Positions 1 through 7,859 are shown, counted from the stretch's first letter. The stretch: 13,490 nt of DNA from Victivallales bacterium (GCA_017963875.1 JAGCTA010000209.1:1-13490), one strand, 5' to 3'. Notes: generated by a model not told the origin, from the sequence alone. Numbers and translations: made by a program.

Positions 1-200
1 ATGAAAACGTTGACATGCTGAAGGCTGGGATCATTGACCCGAAGAAGGTCGAGCGCTGCGCCTTGCAGAATGCTTCCTCCGTTGCTGGCCTCCTGCTGAC
101 GACTGAGTGCATGATCTGCGATCAGCCCGAAGAGAAGAAAGAACCCGCCATGCCCGCAGGTGGCATGGACGGCATGGGCGGCATGGGCGGCATGATGTAA
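1..200 (+). CDS. groEL: Chaperonin GroEL, C-terminal end (5' partial)
   Basis: The last 65 codons of the 60-kDa chaperonin, read in the frame that starts at position 3; the gene begins upstream of the window. GroEL forms the double-ring cytoplasmic folding chamber that works with GroES. The visible part is the conserved equatorial-domain end ([16 protein letters not shown], then [16 protein letters not shown]), which is close to invariant in bacterial GroELs, followed by the flexible Gly-Met tail [13 protein letters not shown] that projects into the ring cavity. The tail and TAA stop at 198-200 are intact. It is followed by a strong intrinsic terminator, so groEL is the last gene of its unit and is not co-transcribed with anything in this window. 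Identity is near certain; whether groES precedes it cannot be seen. Confidence 0.96.
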   Translation, partial: ENVDMLKAGIIDPKKVERCALQNASSVAGLLLTTECMICDQPEEKKEPAMPAGGMDGMGGMGGMM

Positions 201-258
201 TTTCATCGCTCGTGACGCAATTGGGCAACTGTCATCTTGATGGTGGTTGCCCCGTCTC

Positions 259-310
259 AAAAAATCCCCGTTGTCGCATGAAAATGCTTCAGCGGGGATT
301 TTTCATTTTT
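259..310 (+). terminator. Strong, probably bidirectional rho-independent terminator
   Basis: An 11-bp stem pairs 260-270 (AAAAATCCCCG) with 293-303 (CGGGGATTTTT). Within the loop a second small hairpin GCAT-GAAA-ATGC (276-287) carries a GNRA-type tetraloop. The T-run 299-303 and further T-rich sequence to 310 give the U-tract for groEL. The matching A-run on the left arm gives a U-tract when read on the other strand, so the same element can end the convergent glycosidase gene whose stop is at 328. Confidence 0.88.
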
Positions 311-327
311 ATAACAGTGTCAAACAG

Positions 328-1992
328 TTATGGCATGAAGCCTTTGTTGTTTTCATTTTTGATGTTGCCGCAATGGAGGAATGCCGCCATGGGGGAGTCG
401 GCGGATGTGAAGTGGTATCCAGCGTTGAGACGTGGAACGAATGGATAACTGTCGTCAGGCTGATATTCATTTCCCGTGACTTCCGCATTGGCGACTGACA
501 TCATTGAAACAAGCGGACGCTTGGCTGACAGAAAATGGTTGTTCCTGACTTTGATGCAGCCGTGATAATAGTAATCCTCTGTCAGAGAGGCGAGTTCTGG
601 GAAAACAGCCAATGGTTCCTGCGTGGCACCAAACGCGGCGTATGTGCAATTGTCAAAATAGTTGTCTTCAATGACAGCATCTTCCACGGGGCCAGATTCA
701 TACCAGAAACTCCAGTCGCCAGAAATGAAGACGCCCGAGCCATAAGTGTGGAAACGGCATCCTGAAATATGAATACGTTTCATGCCAGACGCCAGCACCC
801 CGCGCCCCAAAAGCGGCTTGCATTCGGTATTGACGACTTCCAGTTCGGCCATGGTTCCAAGAATCAATGCAGGGTCGCCTTGGATAAACGTTTCTGGCAG
901 TTCTGCTTCATCAAAGTCAATCTTGATGAAGGATTTGTTGAGCGGTGTGACTCCAGTCAGTCTGATTTGAGCATACGGTTTGCCGCTTTTGCGGTTGAAC
1001 AGCCTCATCACATCGCCGACGCGCACGTTGAATACTCCCTGTTGCTGGTAGTGCCCAGTTTCCAGATAGTACATTGTTCCGCCAGGAATTCTGCTTTTCA
1101 ATTTTCGGAAAACGCCGTGGACGTTGATGGAATCGTCCAAAGTGCCAGACAACGTGCAGTTCTCAATGCGGATTTTGCCTCGGCAATCGGTGATGTGCAA
1201 CGCATCATCGGAAACAGACGCCCGTCTCCCGCGTGGAGCGACCACCGCCCCTTCGATAATGCAGTTTTCACAGTTCTGGACAAGGAATCCCATGCCTGCG
1301 GCATGATGGAGAGTCACATTGCGGACGTGGACGTTTTCACATTGGTCAAAGACCATTCCTGGACAAAGCCGCAGTTCGTGTTTGACAAGAAAAGCATCGG
1401 TTCGGGCATCTGCGAAACGGTCCTCCAGTCCAATCAGGCCGTCTTTGAATTCAATGTTCTTGTTCAAAACAGTAATCGCCTTGGAATCGAATATGAGTTC
1501 TTCTTTTGCCCTGTCGTATGAGTAGAAAGTCAGTCTGCCGTTGAGATTGTCGTAGAAATCGCCCGTGAAGACGATTTTTCCATTGAGGACCTGATGTCTG
1601 CCAGAGAATTTGAACCATGCAATTCCGTTTTCACGTTTGACCAAATCAGCGTCAGAGACGAATGAATCCTCAAAGTCTACAGTCAGGCCGTCAACAGTGA
1701 TATTTCGGCAGTTAAACGCAAATAATGGCGAGATCCTCCCGTGGAAAATCAACAACGCATCTGGACCTCGGACTGTGAAATTGTCAAGGCCATCCAGAAA
1801 CATGGCGATGGTTTTGACACCTTCGTCATTGTTGGAGATATGGCAGTATCTGCCAGTACAGCCTTCAGTATAAAAGTGGTATTCTCCAGGGGGGAAGAAA
1901 AGTTCCCTATCGCTCTTTGCCGCAGCCGTTACTGCTGGAATCAATGCCGTTGAAGTGTTGTCTCCTTGTAGAAAATCTGCAATGCTAGTCAT
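328..1992 (-). CDS. GH110-like alpha-galactosidase, right-handed parallel beta-helix
   Basis: A 554-residue protein resembling glycoside hydrolase family 110, whose members are inverting exo-alpha-1,3-galactosidases acting on blood-group B and linear alpha-Gal epitopes. The N-terminus has a typical beta-helix start (FFPPGEYHF, then NCRNITVDGLTVDFE near 94-110) followed by many short beta-helix coils. Acidic residues sit in SDDALHI (D262, D263) and TLDDSINVHG (D286, D287). The spacing of 23 and 24 residues from D263 to D286 and D287 equals that of the catalytic Asp trio I recall for a characterised GH110 enzyme (D321, D344, D345). I chose the ATG at 1992; a TTG at 2010 would add six residues. 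There is no good ribosome binding site and, unlike many GH110 enzymes, no signal peptide, so it probably acts in the cytoplasm on imported oligosaccharide. Substrate is inferred; another beta-helix glycosidase remains possible. Confidence 0.83.
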   Translation of the reverse strand: MTSIADFLQGDNTSTALIPAVTAAAKSDRELFFPPGEYHFYTEGCTGRYCHISNNDEGVKTIAMFLDGLDNFTVRGPDALLIFHGRISPLFAFNCRNITVDGLTVDFEDSFVSDADLVKRENGIAWFKFSGRHQVLNGKIVFTGDFYDNLNGRLTFYSYDRAKEELIFDSKAITVLNKNIEFKDGLIGLEDRFADARTDAFLVKHELRLCPGMVFDQCENVHVRNVTLHHAAGMGFLVQNCENCIIEGAVVAPRGRRASVSDDALHITDCRGKIRIENCTLSGTLDDSINVHGVFRKLKSRIPGGTMYYLETGHYQQQGVFNVRVGDVMRLFNRKSGKPYAQIRLTGVTPLNKSFIKIDFDEAELPETFIQGDPALILGTMAELEVVNTECKPLLGRGVLASGMKRIHISGCRFHTYGSGVFISGDWSFWYESGPVEDAVIEDNYFDNCTYAAFGATQEPLAVFPELASLTEDYYYHGCIKVRNNHFLSAKRPLVSMMSVANAEVTGNEYQPDDSYPFVPRLNAGYHFTSADSPMAAFLHCGNIKNENNKGFMP

Positions 1993-2036
1993 AATGGGTA
2001 AAATCCACAAATATTAATGTCTGATATGAACTGAAT

Positions 2037-2065
2037 TTGAAAAGGAGCAGGACAGACTCTAAATT
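2037..2065 (+). promoter_or_regulatory. Candidate sigma70-type promoter for the ankyrin-protein gene
   Basis: TTGAAA at 2037-2042 (5 of 6 to the -35 consensus), a 17-nt spacer, then TAAATT at 2060-2065 (4 of 6 to the -10 consensus). It would start transcription near 2072 and give a leader of about 107 nt that contains the dyad at 2081-2105. No comparably good promoter was found for the divergent glycosidase gene. Confidence 0.4.
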
Positions 2066-2080
2066 AGAAAGCATCTGTAC

Positions 2081-2105
2081 AATCGGATTTGCATGCTGTC
2101 CGATT
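2081..2105 (+). promoter_or_regulatory. 25-bp dyad in the leader of the ankyrin-protein gene
   Basis: AATCGGA (2081-2087) and its exact reverse complement TCCGATT (2099-2105) flank an 11-nt centre that itself contains the palindrome GCATGC (2091-2096), almost at the dyad axis. It lies between the candidate promoter and the start codon and is not followed by a T-run, so an operator or a leader RNA hairpin is more likely than a terminator. Confidence 0.45.
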
Positions 2106-2178
2106 TCTCGAACCATGCTTTACTCTACAATGTTTTCTGAGCATTTCCAGTCGCTATGTTTCATATAGGAGACGAGGG

Positions 2179-5103
2179 ATGAATCAATTGAAGGATAGTT
2201 TTCTTGTCACATTATGTCTGTTCCTATTGTTTTTCGTTATGGGGCTGAATGCGCAGACTTGGCGTCGCTATTCGCCTCTGGAGGCTGAGAATCTGCAAAA
2301 GTTCAGGCAGTGTCTTGAAAAGGACAAGGAGTTGAAAGATGCGTATGAACGATACCAGAATGCCGTCAAGAAACAGAAGGATTTGCTTGCTGAGGATGCG
2401 GTCTATCAAGGGCTTCTTCGGCAACGTAAAGACGCAGAAGAGACCTTAAGGAAGTTGCAGGCAGATGATAGGGGCGGCAACGAGGTATCGCATCAATACA
2501 AGTTGCTTGGTACGCTCAAAAGGAAGATAAGGGAATGCATCAATGAAAATATGGATTTTAAGACGCTTGAAAAGGAAATAACCGAAGCACGTCAGGATCT
2601 TCGTGTGCAATTGGCGAAGAATGAAATCTCTCTGTATTATTTCAGTCCGACATTTGAAGAAATCTGTGGAGATGTGGATGTGGATTTCATGGAAGAAATG
2701 CAAGATGATTACGAACTAGGTGAAGGCAATCCATTCAAGGACGCATTTGCTGATTTATCCAAGGCTCTGTTCGAGAAGGATTTTGCTAAAGAAGCCTCAA
2801 CGGAGATTACCAGGGCTCTTGTCAAAGAGTTTCCAAAATCTTCCCCAGAATCCATTGGAAAATGTGTCGGGTTCTTTTATGATCCAGATGGCTTCATTGC
2901 TTTGGATGAGAAAAACATCGACAAGGAACGGGAAGATGTTTTCGATGAATGTGTCCGCATTCTTTCATGGATGCGGATGCTCAAGCACGATGACAAGGCT
3001 GGTTGGGAGGCTGTCCAGAGTGCTCGCAAGGCAGTATATCATCGTATTGAAGGTGGTTCGATTTTTCGTTTCATCTGGGCTTATCAATGGTCTAGGCAGA
3101 ATCGTCCGCAGGAATGGCTGGATGATTTCGCCCAGTGGATTTCAGACCATCCCGAGCAGTCTGGTCTGATGAAGTATGTTCATGAATTGCTGGAGTATAG
3201 GCATATTGGAAAAGAAAAAAACGACAAGACTCAGATGCAACTGTTGGAAGAGCATCTGAACCTGATGACGGAAAAACTGAAGGATCCGTGGATATTGCAT
3301 GTCGCACGCTCCATCAACGCCTGGTCCCGAGCCTGGAATGCTCGTGGTGGAGGCTATGCAAATACAGTCTCTGAGAAAGGGTGGAAAATCTGGGGGATTG
3401 AAAAGAAAAAGGCGATTCAGGAAGCCCAGATAGCCATTCGCCTTCACCCAGACTGGTCTGCTGGATACATAGGAATCCTTGAGGATTTTCAAGGGAACCA
3501 TATTGAGGATTTCTTACAACTGATGCGCTATCGCCCCGATTTTACAGAGGCATACACTAAGTTGATTTGGGGCCTCCTTCCACGATGGGGCGGCTCCCAT
3601 GCCGAAATCGTTGCGTTGGCACGGACGTGCATGGAGACGAAACGGTACGACACTGCACTGCCGTCCATTGGCTTCAATCTTTTGGGGCTTGTCGCATGGG
3701 ACACGGTTCCGTGGGCACAATGGAGCCGCGTCTATCGGCAGAAGTGGCTTGAGCCGCTGGCTGTCGAACTGTTTGATGCTCGGATCAAGCAGAACCAATG
3801 GCTGCGCCGTGATTCACGGCTGGACAAGGCGTTGTATTTCATAGCAATCGGCAAATATGGCGAAGCAGCCATGTTGGTCAAGGCGATTGAGGCAGACAAT
3901 GACGGCAAGGAGGTCGTGTTTCCATCGTGGAACGGCCGTTACATTGGCAATTGGTATGCCAAAGTTCCTGCTTGGGAAGATGCGTTGACTCATCTTCGGT
4001 TGATGACAGGAGAATATGCTACTCAATTGATTGAAATTGAAAATCTTTCAATGGACAATAGACGATGCTTGGAGGCAATTGCGCGTCTTGCGGAGTTCAT
4101 CAAAACGCATCAAGCGTTGAATGAAAAGGAGAAGGAATTTCTGATTGACCTTCGTGCACGCTGGCAGATGCCTGATGTTTCGCCAATTAGTTATTGGGGG
4201 GACAAGGTGGTGGGAGGTGCCTTTAAACCTGCATTTAATAACGGTTACACGAAGGTCATCAGGGAAATGATGGAGGCTGGTATAGACTACAGAAAATTTG
4301 AGAGTTTTCCAGGAGAAATGGCACTTTTGGTAGCCATGCGTGGCTCTGATCCCACCATGCTTGACTTACTGAAGGAAATGGGAGATCCATTAGACTCTCC
4401 AGAAAAAGACCCTAAATTTCAAGGCGACCAGCCCATTCACATGGCGGTGATGACATCCAACATCCCAATGCTGAAGAAGTTGCTTGAACTGGGGATTTCT
4501 CCCGAATCAAGGAATAGCCATAACCATACTCCGATGCACTTCTGTGCACAGCATGGCAGCGTGGAAGGAATTAGTATCCTGCTGGCGGCGGGTGCGTCTC
4601 CCGATGTGCAGGATGGCGATGGTGATACGCCGCTGATGTTTGTTCCGCAGACGCAGGTCTCGCCGCAGTGTCTTCGGTTGCTCGCACAGGCCTCAAAGAA
4701 TGTCAACATTGGAAACGGAGCGGGAATGACTGCGCTCCATTATGCCGCAAAATGCGGCAATTCCCCTGAATATATCAAAATCTTGCTGGCGGCGGGCGCG
4801 GATCCGCAGGCAAGGACTCCTGGTGGTAAGACTCCGTATGATTTGGCGATGTCACGCCATCGAGATGACCTTGCGGCCCTGCTTCCCAAGCCAGATCCAA
4901 AGGGTGGAAAGGTCTATCAGACGAATGCTCCTGCGCCTGCCAGAAAGGTTAGCCATGCCGCTGCCACCAGAAACGACGATTGGTTGTCGATGGTAGCGAC
5001 GTTCATCTCCATGCCTGAAGTCTATGGTATTATGGTGTGCATCGGGCTGGGAGGAATTGTCTGGTTTGTTGTGAGAAAGCGTAAGAGGGTATCAAGGGGG
5101 TAA
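2179..5103 (+). CDS. Exported, membrane-anchored DUF4034-like/ankyrin-repeat protein
   Basis: A 974-residue protein of unknown function. Start: ATG at 2179, six bases after AGGAGA (2167-2172); it opens with a signal peptide (hydrophobic run about 9-22, likely cleavage after GLNA|Q). Residues 34-150 are charged, helical and probably coiled coil. Residues about 370-530 resemble DUF4034 (AIRLHPDWSAGYIGIL, YRPDFTEAY, LPRWGGSHAE), a TPR-like helical region. Ankyrin repeats follow at about 712-902; the clearest are QPIHMAVMTSNIPMLKKLLE (751-770), TPMHFCAQHGSVEGISILL (784-802) and TALHYAAKCGN (851-861). A Pro-rich linker leads to one membrane helix (about 948-966) and the stop-transfer tail RKRKRVSRG. 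The predicted topology is N-out/C-in with almost the whole protein in the periplasm, where it could act as a protein-binding scaffold. The propeller gene follows after 94 nt and may be co-transcribed. Confidence 0.85.
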   Translation: MNQLKDSFLVTLCLFLLFFVMGLNAQTWRRYSPLEAENLQKFRQCLEKDKELKDAYERYQNAVKKQKDLLAEDAVYQGLLRQRKDAEETLRKLQADDRGGNEVSHQYKLLGTLKRKIRECINENMDFKTLEKEITEARQDLRVQLAKNEISLYYFSPTFEEICGDVDVDFMEEMQDDYELGEGNPFKDAFADLSKALFEKDFAKEASTEITRALVKEFPKSSPESIGKCVGFFYDPDGFIALDEKNIDKEREDVFDECVRILSWMRMLKHDDKAGWEAVQSARKAVYHRIEGGSIFRFIWAYQWSRQNRPQEWLDDFAQWISDHPEQSGLMKYVHELLEYRHIGKEKNDKTQMQLLEEHLNLMTEKLKDPWILHVARSINAWSRAWNARGGGYANTVSEKGWKIWGIEKKKAIQEAQIAIRLHPDWSAGYIGILEDFQGNHIEDFLQLMRYRPDFTEAYTKLIWGLLPRWGGSHAEIVALARTCMETKRYDTALPSIGFNLLGLVAWDTVPWAQWSRVYRQKWLEPLAVELFDARIKQNQWLRRDSRLDKALYFIAIGKYGEAAMLVKAIEADNDGKEVVFPSWNGRYIGNWYAKVPAWEDALTHLRLMTGEYATQLIEIENLSMDNRRCLEAIARLAEFIKTHQALNEKEKEFLIDLRARWQMPDVSPISYWGDKVVGGAFKPAFNNGYTKVIREMMEAGIDYRKFESFPGEMALLVAMRGSDPTMLDLLKEMGDPLDSPEKDPKFQGDQPIHMAVMTSNIPMLKKLLELGISPESRNSHNHTPMHFCAQHGSVEGISILLAAGASPDVQDGDGDTPLMFVPQTQVSPQCLRLLAQASKNVNIGNGAGMTALHYAAKCGNSPEYIKILLAAGADPQARTPGGKTPYDLAMSRHRDDLAALLPKPDPKGGKVYQTNAPAPARKVSHAAATRNDDWLSMVATFISMPEVYGIMVCIGLGGIVWFVVRKRKRVSRG

Positions 5104-5181
5104 CGACCTCGACCCTGCCCTCTTATGAAATAGAGCATTTGATTAAGGCATTTTGTGGATGTGTCAGAAATAGTGTATAAC

Positions 5182-5187
5182 AAGGAG
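5182..5187 (+). promoter_or_regulatory. Strong ribosome binding site
   Basis: AAGGAG, 10 nt before the ATG at 5198. It supports that start for the propeller protein and efficient independent translation. Confidence 0.7.
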
Positions 5188-5197
5188 ATGTGCAACC

Positions 5198-6097
5198 ATG
5201 CAGACTCAGGAGACCAGTGGCGGTTGGCTTAAATATGAGGGCAATCCCGTGTTGGGAAATGCGGAGATGGGCACATGTTTTGATGTCAATGTGGATAAGT
5301 TTGAGGGGAAATTCAGGATGTATTTCTCATGGCGTCCAAAGAAGTCTTTGGCGGTCTGCCATGGCATGGATGGAATCCATTGGAGCGAGCCTGAAATTAT
5401 TCTGACTCCCGATGATACCAGCGGATGGGAGGATGATGTGAACCGCAATTGCGTTCTGAAGATAAACGGTGTCTATCATTTGTGGTTTACAGGACAGGCG
5501 CGCGGTTTCAGCAGAATTGGTTATGCGACAAGCACAGATGGTTTGCATTTTGAAAGAAAAAGCCGAATGCCTATTTTGATACCTGAATTTCCATGGGAGA
5601 AAGCCTCGGTGATGAATCCATATGTACTTTTTGACGAAGAACGAGGCGTTTTTCGAATGTGGTATGCTGCAGGAGAAACGTATGAACCTAACGCCATCGG
5701 CTATGCAGAAAGCACGGATGGAATGGCTTGGAAGAAGTCCCCCGTGAATCCTATTTTTGTTAAAGGGCATAACTTCTATGACAAGGATCGTATTGGCGCC
5801 TGTGAAGTGAAAAAACTCCCAGATGGACGTTTCGTCATGTTCTACATCGGCTATGAGGACATCAATACTGCATGTATCTGCACGGCTGTTTCGAATGACG
5901 GCATTATCGGCTGGCGTCGGCTGGAGTCAAACCCAATCATTGCTCCAGTGCCTGGGAAATGGGATGGCGATGCCTGCTACAAGCCTTCTGTCTATCGTGA
6001 TGTCGAGAATGACCGCTGGATGCTTTGGTACAACGGACGTCTGAAAATGCATGAATATATCGGTCTGGCCGTTCACCAGGGACTTGAACTGGAATGA
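5198..6097 (+). CDS. Five-bladed beta-propeller glycosidase-like protein (GH43/GH130 type)
   Basis: A 299-residue protein with no signal peptide, so probably cytoplasmic. Five copies of an aromatic inner strand are visible: FRMYFS (39-44), YHLWFTG (93-99), FRMWYAA (152-158), FVMFYIG (212-218) and WMLWYNG (274-280). Between them lie turn motifs of the type (S)xDGxxW: MDGIHW, STDGLHF, STDGMAW, SNDGIIGW. This is the pattern of the five-bladed propellers of clans GH43/GH68 and the GH130 phosphorylases, and the length fits a bare propeller without an accessory domain. Acidic residues that could be catalytic include D29, the E78-D79-D80 cluster and E203, but I cannot assign the mechanism. It may hydrolyse or phosphorolyse a sugar linkage, or only bind glycans. 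It lies 94 nt after the ankyrin gene and 63 nt before the methyltransferase, consistent with one operon. Fold confidence is high; activity is unknown. Confidence 0.75.
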   Translation: MQTQETSGGWLKYEGNPVLGNAEMGTCFDVNVDKFEGKFRMYFSWRPKKSLAVCHGMDGIHWSEPEIILTPDDTSGWEDDVNRNCVLKINGVYHLWFTGQARGFSRIGYATSTDGLHFERKSRMPILIPEFPWEKASVMNPYVLFDEERGVFRMWYAAGETYEPNAIGYAESTDGMAWKKSPVNPIFVKGHNFYDKDRIGACEVKKLPDGRFVMFYIGYEDINTACICTAVSNDGIIGWRRLESNPIIAPVPGKWDGDACYKPSVYRDVENDRWMLWYNGRLKMHEYIGLAVHQGLELE

Positions 6098-6160
6098 AGT
6101 CTGGAACGGCTATCAATTATTGATGCGATGCTATGGTCATGATTAGACAAGGTGAAAACA

Positions 6161-6916
6161 ATGGAATTCAGGAGAATCTTCGATACCATTCCAGAAAAAT
6201 TTGATAAGTACCGTGTCCGTTACAGCCAAGAACTTTTTTCGCAATTTATTGAAATGGCGCATATAACGGCAGATTCCACCGTCTTGGAATTGGGACCTGG
6301 CACAGGACAGGCCACAGATCCGATCCTTAATACGGGTTGCGACTACAATGCCATTGAAATTGGCGATAACTTCTGCGGCGTCCTTCAACGCAAATATGGT
6401 TCCTGCAAAAACTTCACATTGATTCATGATGATTTCATCACCCATGATTTCGGGGGACAGCGCTTCGACGTCATCTATTCGGCCGCCACCATCCAATGGA
6501 TTCCTGAAGACGTGGCTTTCTCCAAGACGTTTGCGTTGCTCAAGCCAGGCGGCATGTTGGTCATGATGAAACTGCAGGGCGATTACAAGACACCCAATGA
6601 GGCGCTCTATCGCCGCATCCAGCAGGTTTATGACACATGGTACAAGCCTGATATACCGTATGCCTGCAAATTCACCTATGAGAATGCGTTGAACTACGGA
6701 TATGTCGATTTTAGACGGCAGGACTTCCATGGGCGACGTGTCCTGACAACGGACGACTACATCAACTATTGCGGAACACACAGCGACCATCTTACGATTC
6801 CAGAACCGTACAAGACCAATTTCTTCACTGCTCTGCGGAAAACGGTGGATGAGTTCGGAGGAACGGTGGTTTTCAACGACACGTATGTCTTGATGACCGT
6901 TCGCAGGCCGCTTTAG
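6161..6916 (+). CDS. Class I SAM-dependent methyltransferase
   Basis: A 251-residue cytoplasmic methyltransferase with a Rossmann-like fold. Motif I is VLELGPGTGQAT (41-52), the glycine-rich SAM-binding loop. The acidic end of strand beta2 is in AIEIG (64-68, E66). The beta4 strand FDVIYSAATIQWI (102-114) and LLKPGGMLVM (126-135) complete the core. The N-terminus (FDTIPEKFDKYRVRYSQELF) resembles the cap region of small-molecule methyltransferases of the methyltransferase 11/25 groups. I chose ATG 6161 over the upstream in-frame GTG 6152, because AAGGTG (6149-6154) then stands six bases before the start. The substrate cannot be read from sequence; metabolites and sugars are commoner than nucleic acids in this type. 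It is the last gene of the + strand group and converges with the PIG-L gene 58 bp away. Confidence 0.85.
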   Translation: MEFRRIFDTIPEKFDKYRVRYSQELFSQFIEMAHITADSTVLELGPGTGQATDPILNTGCDYNAIEIGDNFCGVLQRKYGSCKNFTLIHDDFITHDFGGQRFDVIYSAATIQWIPEDVAFSKTFALLKPGGMLVMMKLQGDYKTPNEALYRRIQQVYDTWYKPDIPYACKFTYENALNYGYVDFRRQDFHGRRVLTTDDYINYCGTHSDHLTIPEPYKTNFFTALRKTVDEFGGTVVFNDTYVLMTVRRPL

Positions 6917-6963
6917 CATTTGTTGGTGGTAGAGCAGTTTTTCTGCCTTCAGATGCGTATTAT

Positions 6964-6995
6964 AGTGCACTCAATCATAGTTGATAGTGCTCGTC
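6964..6995 (-). terminator. Weak hairpin at the end of the PIG-L gene
   Basis: Read on the - strand, GCAC-TA-TCAA, loop CTATGA, TTGA-GTGC forms an imperfect hairpin that overlaps the PIG-L stop codon and is followed by an A/T-rich stretch. There is no real T-run, so this is only a weak candidate for ending transcription between the convergent genes. Confidence 0.25.
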
Positions 6996-7760
6996 GAAGG
7001 AATAGGAGGCCAGGGGCGCGGAGACTAGGCGGTCGTCCAATATCTTCTTCAGTAGGAAGCCATCCAATGGCAGTCTTGGCCCCAGGAATTTGAGAGCCTC
7101 GCATTGCCTAACTCCGCAGGCGTGGCCCCAATAGGCGGCCTTGTCGTGAAAGTTGCGCCGCCAACTATCGACAATGTCAGTCCCACAAGTCGGCAGAAAA
7201 CATTCTATCGCTTTGTCGGCGATCGCCATCGTCTCGTCATCCGCCTTCACAAACATATCGGGAATAAAATGATAGGCCTGCGAGACCCCTGTCTGGAACG
7301 CATAGACCTCCTTGACGCCTGTGAAACCCTCATGACAGTTCGGCGAGATGTTCGTGGCCGTGCCAAGAATGTGTCGTGTGACATGGGCAACCAGCCGATG
7401 ATCCGCATGGCTGTCCAGCGGCCAGTGCATCAAAACGATGTCAGGACGGTTCTCCAGCAGGAACTCGGCCATGCGGTCCATGATTTCCGCCTGATATCGG
7501 TCCGCTTGCGCGACGGGATAGTCCCAGATGACTTTCTCGCAACCAAGAACAGCCGCCGCGCGGGTGGCGTCATCAATCGTCCGCTCGCGTCCATTGAGAC
7601 CGAGATTTCGGATGAATGTCCAGTTCCATCCGCCAATGGGGTTGAGGATGGTGACCTTGCTACCTGCCTTGACCAATGCTGTCGCAATGTTTGGGCACTC
7701 GACCTCAATTTCCTCGTGGTGGGCGCCAACGATTAATACTTTGAAAGGAGTTGTTTCCAT
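6975..7760 (-). CDS. PIG-L family (LmbE-like) deacetylase with altered metal motif
   Basis: A 261-residue protein of the PIG-L/LmbE family, zinc-dependent enzymes that remove N-acetyl groups from GlcNAc-type substrates (GlcNAc-PI, GlcNAc-inositol, GlcNAc-malate, antibiotic precursors). The N-terminal strand and loop are VLIVGAHHEEIE (8-19); the family norm is AHPDDE, so the Pro is His and both Asp are Glu here. The second site SHADHR (117-122) matches the usual (P/S)HxDHR zinc-binding motif. The His ligands are thus kept while the aspartate ligand and the catalytic aspartate would be glutamates (E17 and E16). There is no signal peptide. AGGAAA on the - strand (7766-7771) lies five bases before the ATG. 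It follows the flavin-reductase-like gene by 99 nt on the same strand and may share its transcript. Family membership is confident; whether it is an active deacetylase is uncertain. Confidence 0.82.
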   Translation of the reverse strand: METTPFKVLIVGAHHEEIEVECPNIATALVKAGSKVTILNPIGGWNWTFIRNLGLNGRERTIDDATRAAAVLGCEKVIWDYPVAQADRYQAEIMDRMAEFLLENRPDIVLMHWPLDSHADHRLVAHVTRHILGTATNISPNCHEGFTGVKEVYAFQTGVSQAYHFIPDMFVKADDETMAIADKAIECFLPTCGTDIVDSWRRNFHDKAAYWGHACGVRQCEALKFLGPRLPLDGFLLKKILDDRLVSAPLASYSFDEHYQL

Positions 7761-7859
7761 TCTTGTTTCCTATCAGGCTGTTTTTCAATTGACGCTTGGG
7801 TTCATCTACTGTCAACTCCTTGCATGAACAACGACCATCCACCCAATAGCCAAAATGTC

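Noticed and set aside
769..1521. 250-codon open frame on the + strand
   Set aside because: It lies wholly antisense to the GH110-like gene, whose frame shows family motifs; the translation has no recognisable domain and no ribosome binding site.
2089..2178. 30-residue N-terminal extension of the ankyrin protein
   Set aside because: The signal peptide begins at the ATG 2179, which has AGGAGA six bases before it; the extension also overlaps the dyad at 2081-2105.
5153..5181. TTGTGG, 17 bases, TATAAC as a promoter for the propeller gene
   Set aside because: The -35 box is poor and the start point would fall on or after the ribosome binding site at 5182-5187, leaving no usable leader.
6934..6946. 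GCAG-TTTTT-CTGC as a terminator after the methyltransferase gene
   Set aside because: The stem is only four pairs, the Ts are in the loop and not after the stem, and no U-tract follows.
6143..6970. 275-codon open frame on the - strand
   Set aside because: It is antisense to the methyltransferase, which has clear SAM-binding motifs. The - strand translation shows no family pattern.
7104..7736. 210-codon open frame on the + strand
   Set aside because: It is a shadow of the PIG-L gene, where the zinc motif SHADHR and the family N-terminus are read from the other strand.
7787..7815. Perfect TTGACA on the - strand upstream of the PIG-L gene as a promoter
   Set aside because: At spacings of 16-18 bases the -10 candidates (GTCAAT, TCAATT, CAATTG) are poor, so a promoter here is not supported; co-transcription with the upstream gene is simpler.
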